From an uncultured Lachnospiraceae bacterium (GTDB lineage: Bacteria > Bacillota > Clostridia > Lachnospirales > Lachnospiraceae): DNA of 64,000 bases. This document shows positions 38,756-48,000 of the stretch, one piece after another. The notes under the pieces are model-generated. The model was not told where the DNA came from and made no database searches. It saw only the letters and a program-made list of their open reading frames with translations. Both the position numbers and the translations under genes were made by a program. The stretch spans positions 1-64,000 of the forward strand of contig CAJUBE010000008.1 in assembly GCA_910584725.1 (NCBI GenBank), read 5' to 3'. Every line of letters begins with the position of its first letter. Within the stretch, counting starts at the first letter, position 1.

Positions 38756-40474
38756 TTATCCCTCAAAACATGCCGTCTGCTCGGACAGATGGCTCACCAC
38801 ATCGGAAACCTGATTCAGCGCTTCCACAATGCCCTTCATATTATCCGCCAGCGCCGCCGTGTTATCCACAACACCACCCACGCCCTGCGCGCTCTCTCTC
38901 ACATTACTCGTAATATTTTCATTGGACTCAGCCACCGAGCGCATCATTGATCCGATGTTTTCCATGGAATCCCGCATCTCGCCCATCATGCGGTCTACCG
39001 TAATAGAATCATTCAGGTACTGTTCTCCTGTCCGCTCCAAAATTTCATAGTCCGGCATTACCCGCTCGTTAATAAACTTCACCAGATTACCCGCATTTTC
39101 CGCAAGAGCCATAACCGCCGCCACAACTCCCTCCGAAATCTGCTGGATATTTCCGGCCGTCTGCTTCGAATTGTCCGCCAGCTGACGGATCTCATCCGCC
39201 ACTACCGCAAAGCCTTTGCCGGCCTCGCCCGCTCTTGCCGCTTCTATGGACGCATTCAGCGCCAGCAGATTCGTCTTAGACGCAATGCTCAAAATATCCG
39301 CCGTCAAATTTCCGATTTTTTCAATCTGTTTGCTGTCCTCAATGGACTCGTTCAGTGATACGTCAAATTGCTTTATCATACCGTCGGCAGTAGCACGGCT
39401 TTCCTGTGCCAGCTTGCGAAGCTCCTCCGCGCGGCTTCGAATTTCCTCCGCAAACTTCGTACCGCTGACTGCCTGGTCGACCATTTCCCCGACAGATGCT
39501 TCCGCCTCTCTTGTATTCTCACTGACATAGCCGACCGTCGCAGACACCTCTTCCATGCTGGCCGCCAACTCCTCCATGGTAGCCGAAGTATCGCTGGCAT
39601 TCTGGTTCGTCTCCTCCACCACTTCATTGACATGGAGCTGCTGTCTGTTAATCTCGTCGCTGCAGGAGATAACTCCGCCGATCACATCCTGCAGAATATC
39701 CAAAAACTCATTGACGCCCTTAGCCAATGTCGCAATCTCATCCTTCGTCTGCACGGGCACCCTCGCATCCAGTTTCCCGTTATTATTATGTATATCTTCA
39801 ATCATGCCGTTGATTACTTGAGCAATCTTTTGAATTGGCACCACGATAATCCGATTTGCAATAAACATTACCAAAACTGCCGTCACAATCAAAAGCACAA
39901 TAACAGAAACAATCAACACGTAGGAACTCTCCGCCTTCCCCTGCAGATACGTCTTTCCTTCCGCAAGCTCTGCGTCCGAAAACTCCAGCAGATCACTCAT
40001 GCTGTTGTCAATGGTATTGTTCAGCATACCGAGGTTATTCGCAATCAGGTTATTCGCGCGCTCTTTATCCCCTGCTCTGCTCAGTTCTATGATAGCGTCC
40101 ACGTAAGTGTCAAAGCTTTCAAGCCGACCCTCCAGCGAATCATAAACTCCCTGCACTTCCTCCGAGGTAATCTTCGCCTTATAAGCCTCCATGGATTCCC
40201 ACATCTGCGCCCGGCTCTCCAGAATCTCCTCTGCGCGCTTATCCATCGTCCGCAGCAGCTTAGCGTTCACATGCGCGTACACGTTCATGTACATTTCCAG
40301 ATAGTCCTCGTAGATACCATGAATCAGATTGATCTTCTCTACCTCATTATTCATAATATCCTGACTGCCCTGGGAAATTGCCGTCATGCTATTTGCCAGA
40401 AGTCCCAGTGATATAATGGAAATCAATGCAAGTACAATGATTGCCGAAGCGAATTTAATACCAATCTTCTTCAT
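38756..40474 (-). CDS. Methyl-accepting chemotaxis protein
   Basis: 572 aa chemoreceptor. Helix 1 (about residues 7-27) and helix 2 (about 185-210) enclose an extracellular four-helix-bundle-type sensor of about 155 residues. A HAMP linker follows, then the cytoplasmic signalling coiled coil. The highly conserved hairpin tip is present: NLLALNASIEAARAGEAGKG followed by FAVVADEIRQLADNSKQTA. It should signal to a CheA/CheW complex, implying a motile or chemotactic organism, although no other chemotaxis genes lie here. No PAS or second sensor domain. Its position beside the arabinose cluster suggests, but does not show, a sugar-related signal. Confidence 0.93.
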   Translation of the reverse strand: MKKIGIKFASAIIVLALISIISLGLLANSMTAISQGSQDIMNNEVEKINLIHGIYEDYLEMYMNVYAHVNAKLLRTMDKRAEEILESRAQMWESMEAYKAKITSEEVQGVYDSLEGRLESFDTYVDAIIELSRAGDKERANNLIANNLGMLNNTIDNSMSDLLEFSDAELAEGKTYLQGKAESSYVLIVSVIVLLIVTAVLVMFIANRIIVVPIQKIAQVINGMIEDIHNNNGKLDARVPVQTKDEIATLAKGVNEFLDILQDVIGGVISCSDEINRQQLHVNEVVEETNQNASDTSATMEELAASMEEVSATVGYVSENTREAEASVGEMVDQAVSGTKFAEEIRSRAEELRKLAQESRATADGMIKQFDVSLNESIEDSKQIEKIGNLTADILSIASKTNLLALNASIEAARAGEAGKGFAVVADEIRQLADNSKQTAGNIQQISEGVVAAVMALAENAGNLVKFINERVMPDYEILERTGEQYLNDSITVDRMMGEMRDSMENIGSMMRSVAESNENITSNVRESAQGVGGVVDNTAALADNMKGIVEALNQVSDVVSHLSEQTACFEG

Positions 40475-40707
40475 ATATTTATCCTCCCGCGCATACCATC
40501 CTGATGTAGTCTAATCTGCCGTCTGCCGGCTTCAAATTATGCTAAGTATACCACATTTTGCCGCGCAAAGATAGACCCTTCACATGTTTATTTATCACAT
40601 TTACACAAATAGAGCACGGCGTTTTTTGCTTTCCGCCGCCTTTTTGCCTTATCAGTATCCTCTTTCCTGCTCCCGGCCAAATACTCCAATATGGGCATTC
40701 ACAACCC

Positions 40708-41571
40708 TTACCTCAAATCCATTTCAGAGAAATACAGCCACAAATCCTCGAAAATCCCTACCTTAATTCTCTCGGAAAAAGAATAATACACTGGTTCATC
40801 CCACGGCTTTTCTGCCAACGCGCATGTGCCGTTCGTTTGCGTGCCTGTTCCCTGCGGCTTTTCGCTCTGGCCGAATCCATACACCGCGCATGTTCCTTGT
40901 GGCGCTTCGCTCTGGCCGAGTCCGTACACCGCGCATGTTCCTTGTGGCGTTTCGCTCTGGCCGAGTCCGTACACCGCCACCATTTTCTTCTCGGAATCGA
41001 CGATCCAGTATTCCCGCACACCTGTCTCCCGATATAGCTTCACCTTCCGCTCGCAGTCCATCTTTACGCTGGAGGGAGACAAAATCTCGATCACCCAGTC
41101 CGGCGCGCCCTGACAGCCCTTTCTGTCAAGCTTGTCCCTGTCACAGATCACGGAAATGTCCGGCTCCACGTAATTGCGATCGTCCTTTTTGATGTGCACC
41201 GCAAAGGGCGCGGGGTATACTTCGCATTTACCTTTATGGTTTCTGATATACAGTTCGATTTCAAATGCCAATTTCATCAGGATTTTTTGATGCACTCTTA
41301 CGGGTGCATCCATCCGAAAGAGCTCCCCGTCAATCAGCTCCGCCCGCTCTCCCTCGGGAAGCGCCTCGATATCTGCGATTGTGTAGCCTTTTCCGCCCTT
41401 AATCATTCTGAAACCTTCCTCCTGTTTCCGTGTCCCGGGCGTTGCTGTTTCTTCCGCATCTTTTCCCCCACTCAGTTTCGGAAATGCGGCCCGCTCTTTT
41501 GGGGTTCTGTCTCCCGGGGATTTCACTTCCCTCAACTCCGTAAATACTTCTTTTGGTGTTCTGACTTCCAT
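40708..41571 (-). CDS. Uma2-family (PD-(D/E)xK nuclease-like) protein A
   Basis: 287 aa. The core has RAELIDGELFRMDAP, EPDISVICDRDKLD, DWVIEILSPSSVKMD and REYWIVDSEKK, fitting Uma2 (DUF820) restriction-endonuclease-like proteins. Two starts each carry a ribosome site: ATG 41571 (GGAGG) with a 55-residue extension containing RTPKE repeats, and ATG 41406 (GGAGGAAGG), which gives the same start MIKGGKGYTIADIEALPEGE as paralogue B. Near the C-terminus a 15-residue unit (AVYGLGQSEAPQGTC) is repeated three times (about 40837-40975). It is one of two related genes bracketing giant gene 3. Biological role unknown. Confidence 0.82.
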   Translation of the reverse strand: MEVRTPKEVFTELREVKSPGDRTPKERAAFPKLSGGKDAEETATPGTRKQEEGFRMIKGGKGYTIADIEALPEGERAELIDGELFRMDAPVRVHQKILMKLAFEIELYIRNHKGKCEVYPAPFAVHIKKDDRNYVEPDISVICDRDKLDRKGCQGAPDWVIEILSPSSVKMDCERKVKLYRETGVREYWIVDSEKKMVAVYGLGQSETPQGTCAVYGLGQSEAPQGTCAVYGFGQSEKPQGTGTQTNGTCALAEKPWDEPVYYSFSERIKVGIFEDLWLYFSEMDLR

Positions 41572-41848
41572 AGTCTTTCCTCCTGTTCCGCAGGAGAAGT
41601 CTGTCTATGCCTGTCACAGCATTTGGTATGCCCGATTCGAAACCTCCTGCCGTCAAGAGGATATAGGCATCCTCACGTCATGCCAAACAGTATCCGCTCA
41701 GAATCTCCCGCTTTTAAATTGTGTTGGTTGATTTAAAAGCATAGAAATTCTGAATCACAGATCGGAACCGAAAATCTATCGGTTTGTTTGACTCTGGTAT
41801 GTAAAGATACCGAATATTTGTTATCAAGAAGTAATATGCTTTGTGTTT

Positions 41849-41877
41849 ATTGTAAAGTCCATAAAGTGAAATGTCAA
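41849..41877 (-). promoter_or_regulatory. Promoter of Uma2 gene A
   Basis: Minus strand: perfect TTGACA (41877-41872), 17 bp, TACAAT (41854-41849). The bases just upstream (AAACGTTTTTTCGTTC) are almost identical to those before the promoter of Uma2 gene B at 50881. The leader to ATG 41571 is about 270 nt and contains a perfect GCTTTTAAAT/ATTTAAAAGC hairpin. Confidence 0.8.
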
Positions 41878-41962
41878 GAACGAAAAAACGTTTGTAGACC
41901 CGTTTGAGTACCAGTGCCCATTCTTTCGCATACGGCATACCCTTCCGCATGGAGGTGTGCAC

Positions 41963-42007
41963 AAAAAAGGAGCCGCGCACTACTTGTTGCTTCGTGCGAC
42001 AGCTCCT
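41963..42007 (-). terminator. Intrinsic terminator of giant gene 3
   Basis: Minus strand: AAGGAGCTGTCGCAC pairs with GTGCGCGGCTCCTT (one mismatch), followed by six or seven T. It lies about 75 bp beyond the stop at 42081. Confidence 0.88.
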
Positions 42008-42080
42008 TGTGTTACATCTTTAGTTTACATCTGATTGGTGTTGATCAGCCAACGCTTATTATGCGCCGTCTCTGCCATTA

Positions 42081-45000
42081 TCAACTCTCAGGCTCGGTAG
42101 GCGTAGTGGATGCCGTCTCTGTAATGGTAACTGCCGTCGTCTCTGTAATCGTTCCAACCAGATAGACACCTGCGTTACCACTCACTTCTGACAGTGTTTC
42201 ATTGTCACCTTTCTTTACAGTCACTGTACCGCCACTATATTCAACCTTCAGGTAAAGTTTCTTGCCTGATTCTACACTTACCTTATTACCAGCAACTGCA
42301 TTAAAGCTGTTCGGTACCGTCTCGTCATTCGCCTCTGCAACAGCATATGTTACTGTGCTGGCTGACACACCGCTTATGGTCACGTCGAATGCCTCGGGCT
42401 CCACAGGATCGGGATCCACTACCGGCGGTGTAGGCTCGCCGGGCTTTCCTACCTGATTGGTCGTCGTATCCATTGTAACTACAAACTTCACTTCTCCTGC
42501 ACTTTCGCTGCCGTCCGCCGCCAAATACTTGCCCGTCTTTGCAACCATTACAGTATACTTGAAAGTCAAGCCTGACACGATAGTCTTCTTGGTTCCTTCA
42601 TCTGCGTTTATTGCGTTTGTTCCCGACGCTGCAGGCGGTGTTACCTCTGCTGTATCTAAATCGAACTCTGTAACTCTCACGATGTACTTTCCGGGCTCCG
42701 CCTTATCCGCAGCCGCCTGCAGTTCTGTCTGGAGCGTCCACTTCGTCATCGTCGTGGGCACAGGCTTTTTACCTGTCGGATCAGCGCCTGTCGTCTGGTT
42801 TGGAAGCAGGTATACATTAATCGCTTCCTCCAGAGATGCACCGAGCGATACGGAGGCCGCAGCCTTGGTTACTACCACTTCGCAAGTTGCCGCAGTATAG
42901 CCTTCCGTGCCCTTTTTCGTCTCATCATCCAAGGTAACAATTACCGTGTGGTGGCCTGCCTTAAATCCCTCGCTGCCCACCGTTCCGGTATCCGCAAACT
43001 TTTCCGTTTCGGTGTCAGGCTTAGCCGCCGCCGTAATCTTAACTACGTCCACGCCGGAGAGTGCAGGCACCTTATTCCCAAGTTTACGCGCCGCCTCCTG
43101 TACTGCGCTTGCCGCAGACGCGCCGTTGTTGTATGCCGCTTCCGCTACCGCGAAACCTTTTAATGCAGCTTCCACGTCCGCCTTCACTTCGTCTACGGAA
43201 GGAACCTTTGCCGGTTTGATCGAGAAGTATACGATCTCCTCTGCGCCCGCATCGAACGTTACCAATACGGGAACCTTATAGGTTGTTTTTCCGTTTGTAG
43301 CAAGACCCGCTGCATCTCTGTCCATCACGATCGTAACAGCGGTCTTATCCGCATTCAATGTCACACCATTTGTAGCAAGGATGGCTTTGGATGCCGTCTT
43401 GCTCGGTGCGCCCTTAATCTCAGCTTCTCTTGCCTCGGGCACTTTCGCAACGGATGCAATCTTCGCGTTGGTCAAAGTGTACTTGTAGTCTCTGCCCAGG
43501 GTAAAGGTCGTGCTTAAGTTCACCTTCGTTCCTGCGATAACCGCCTCAGGTGTCTTTGCATTCTTGCTGAGGAAAGTGATCTTGGAGGACTTCGTGTCAT
43601 CCGCCGCCTTCACATTTACCTTTACGGTTGCCTTGATGCCGTTTGTTATCACATCCGCATCCGGTGTGCTTGCCGCATATTTCGAGCCAACAGGCAGGAT
43701 ATAAACGTTCACATTTCCGGACTTGGGCTCTCCGTTCGCTGTCAACTTCACATTGCCTTCTGCTCCCGCTTCTATTTCAGCGGCCGTCGGTACTGCAACC
43801 TTCCAGTCAGTGCTGTCCGTTACGACCTTCAAAACGTCAACCGATGTGTTACCGATCTTCACGGTTGTGAATCCTGATGCCCCGCTTAATCCAACGATAT
43901 TGATGTCTGTGGCGGTCGTCTTCGGCTTGCCGGTGTCATTGACTACTACGGTAATCTTATCCTGCTTCTTCACTTCGTGCCCGTTCGGATTATAGACGGT
44001 ATAGGTCACGTAGCCGGCCACGCCCCTCTTAAGCGCATAGAGCTCTGCCAGTCCAGCCTCCGTCCGATAAGCTGTTTTAAGCTGAATGGTATCTTTCGGA
44101 CCATCTGCATCTCCAGCCCCGTTTACAAGTTCGAAGTAGTCATAGAATTTATTCGGCTGTCCCTTCTCATTCGCCGCCTCAATGCTGTTAAACTCCACTA
44201 CATCATTAAGCGTTACGGAAGTCGGGATGGGTTTTGCGTCAAGCTTCACGCTATAGCCGAGGTTTGTGCTGATGGTGTACTTGTTAACTGCCTTGATGTT
44301 GCCGACCTTATTTACCTTAATGCTGATGGTGGTCGCTTTGGTCTTCGGCCAGAATGCACCATTCTCATCCTTATCGCCGTATACCACAGAATACTTCTCT
44401 GTAGTCGGATAGTTCGGAATAAGTCCTGTCAGTTTCAGCGTATCCCCGTGGATATCATGCACACCTTCAAGATTATCTATACCGTGATCGCCCAGATATG
44501 TGAACTTCACCGCGGTATACTTGCAGTTCTTGATGGTGTAAGTCATGTTCTGCGCCACTCGATTAACATAATCACCGTCCAGGTCGTCAATTGACGGATT
44601 CTTTGCCATAAACAGCTTATCCTTTGTGGTCGCCTTCGGCGCTGCCGCCGTCACCCAGCCCTTGTCTGTAAAGGTGAATTTATAATCCTTCTTCGGGCTG
44701 TTCTTGTCGGTCACGGTCACAGTCACTTTATCCGTTGTAGGTGTGATTCTGTAGTAACCGTTCCCTGTCGAAGTCTTACTGGCAACATTCTTACCACCCG
44801 CAATCTTCACACTGTAATTATAATTCGTCGTGTTACCGCCACGCAGTCCTTCATCAATTACCGCATTTACCCAGAAAGAAATCGACTGATTTCCACGTCC
44901 CACATACTCCCAGTTCGTATCGTCCATCTGTTTCAGACTGCTGTTGTTATTCACGGTTACTCTACTCAACGTGTACGAGTCAACCTTCGGATACTCAAGG

Positions 45001-48000
45001 GTGTACTTGATACTGGACTTCTTCGCCTTCTTGTCACCTCTCATCACAGCGGTGATAGTCAGGTTCCTCTGGAAGCCATTCTGCCAAACAGTAGTTTGAC
45101 CGTTATTCTCATTATATTCCACACAAATCTTGCCTTTGTTCGGCGTCAGGGTCAGCAGAGAATGAGGAATCGGCTTGCCATTACCATCCAGAACCTCTAC
45201 CTTTGCTCCATAAATGTTATTTGTTGCAATCGTTGCACCATAAGGCTTTCCGTTGGAATCAAGCAGACGCACGCTGCTGATCGTCATAGCCTTGTTTGTC
45301 ACCTCAACGGTAACAGGACTGCTAACTGTCTCGTTGCCGGTCCAGTCATTTGCCTTAACCGTAAGGGTGAAGGTATTCTGTGCCGGGTCATTGCTCACAT
45401 AGAAATCTTTGTCCACGGTCACTTTACCGTTCTTCACGGTAACCTTGCCCGCATTCTTGCTGTTTCCATATGTGATTTCATTGCTGTAATCAAATTTCTG
45501 CGTCTGTGCCTTCACGCCATAGTAATAATCATACCAACCGGTAGGCTTCAACGAGAAGGATACATTTTTCGTCTTACCGTTTTTATCAGGTACGATCGCA
45601 ATCTTACCGGGATTGCCTGCCACGGTGATGCTGTGAATACCTTTCTGTACCGTGATCGGCACCTTCGCGGATGCGCGGTACATATTGTATTCGCCGGGGT
45701 CTACGGCCGCACTGTCAGCGTTCATGGTAGCGGTCGCATAGATCACTACATTATACTTCGCCGTTCCCTTACCGGGTGCCGCGTCATCACCGGCAGATAC
45801 ACGTACTTCCATCGTATTGCCGCTTTCATCAGCCCTTGCAGATACGCCGCTTGCCAGACTTCCGTCCGTGTTGTAAACTACGGCATGAATGTCCTCAATG
45901 TGTCCTGCCTTTGCGCTGAACTTCGGAATGGCTACAAGCACATTGCTCTGACCAGTATAAAGCTTGGTAGTCTTCTTGGTAACATTCAGCTTATCCTCGT
46001 AATAATCAGAGCGGGTCTTGATGTTCTTCTTCTCGACTACCTTTGCGGAACCGTACTTAACAAGAGAATCCGCAATCTTTGCCTTCGCCTCGCCCTGCAA
46101 AGGATCGCCTGTGGGTACAGCCGCACCCGCTGCCACCGCTACAAGTCTTGCATTGATGGTGTAGGTGTTCTCAAATTTCGTCTTGTCTGTATCGGCATTT
46201 ACTTTGATGAGCTGCGATACCGGAACAACGTTTCCGTTTCCGTCCAATGCATTCAGATAGTAGAAACCATCTTTCTTGGCTGCGGATTCGCCTGCCGTAT
46301 GCTTTACCTCAATCTCATAGTACATATCAAATTCTGCCGCCACGGTACCGATCTTCGGATCTCCCGTCACGTCAACCAGAACGTCATGCATACCCTGATT
46401 CGGGCTGTTCAGGCTCTTTACAGTCAGCTTCGGTGTCGTTACCTCGACCTTGAAGGTCAGGAGAGGCTTCGCATCCGCCGCCGCGCCTTTTGCCTTGATA
46501 GTGATTTCAGAAACCGCTTTCGCTTCGCCGTCCTTATCCTTTACGCCTGTAATTACCAGACTGCCTGTTTCCTCGTCCAAGGATACCGTCACAAATCCCT
46601 TGTTGCCGGTCTCCTCTGCCACAATCGCGCCGTCTGCGATATACTTCTTCACATCAAGCACGTTTCTGCTGGTCTTGGTCTCCTTTAAGGTGAGCGGATA
46701 GGTCATCTGCTTCGTAGCGTCGATCTTAATGGTCTTGCCCTCGGAAATGCCCTTCGCAGTCAGGTTCATGCCATCTGCATCTTTCGCGTTGATATGAATG
46801 GTCGCCGCATTCACCACGGTCTTCTTGGTGAAGCCGTTTGCCGTCGTCTCTGTCTTGATTGCTTTAAAGGTAACGGTAAAGTCCGCATCCGCTACGGTGA
46901 TGACTGCCTTACCTTTATTTGCGGCTTCACTCTGATTTTTGTTTGCTACTGCCGTAGATTTTGCGCCCTCGCTCAATACTACGCCGGTGATTGCTTCCGC
47001 ACCCGCAGGAGCGGTCGTCTTATTGAGCTGTACATAAATCTTATCGCCGAGCTTCGCTGTAACCACATCCTTGCCAACGGTATCGGGATAAGTTCCCTCA
47101 ACGTCGCCATATTTCAGCTCATACTCAGCCGCTGCAGAGTTTTTCACGTCAATTTCGATATTTGTGTCATTATCTTTTGTCGCATCAAGAGCCGCCACAA
47201 AACTGTAATTGCCGTAGTCGTCCAGTTCCTCAGTCACATCTTTTCCGCCAACGCTGAGAGACTGACCGTCCGCCACCTGCAGAACGATGGTGTCTTTGTC
47301 GGAGGCGGTTTTGCTATTTCCTGCTGTCCATGGGGTAAAAACACTTCCGCTTTGAGACAGATTTTTGTACTTCACAGACGAAGAATCTGCCTTTAAGCTG
47401 AGGGTAACTTTCTCCTCAATTGGTGCTGTTACAGTGATCGCCTTTGGAGCCTCTTTGGTACCTAAATTTGCCGCCTGTAATGCCGCAGCAACCACTTTGA
47501 AAGAATATACCCAATCGCCGTCGTCGTTTTTCTTTCTGGAATCTGCGGTCATGCGCACCGTCTCATTCACCGCATCCACGATGCTCGCAAGCTGGGGCTT
47601 GATGGTATAGCCGTTCTTTACAACCAGATCGAAAGCAAGCTCGGGAACCTCCTCTGTAGCAGGCTCGGTCTTCTTCATAGTCATTACATATACGTCATCG
47701 CCGTCGCCGTCTTTCTCTGTCTTGACGCCTGCGGTGGTAACATTCAATTTCACGTTCTCATCATCAGGCATCGCAAACTTCACATAACGATCTGCTGTCA
47801 GCTCGGCTGCCTTCGTGGAAATCGTGATTGTGGCATCCGTCCTGGCTGCAGGGAAGGTATATGTGTATGTTCCGGCTGAAACCGGTACATCGTCTGTTTC
47901 ACCGGTGCCGAATTTCACCTTGTCTACCGTGAAGCCCGCGTTTGGCGTTACCGTGAAGGCCACGTTAGCGCCAGTCGCAACCTTGACATAGGTCTTCTCG

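Noticed and set aside
45096..46688. Plus-strand open frame of 530 codons opposite giant gene 3
   Set aside because: Composition mirrors the antisense of Thr/Ala/Lys-rich repeats; no domain or ribosome site. Several similar shadows opposite giant gene 2 were rejected for the same reason.
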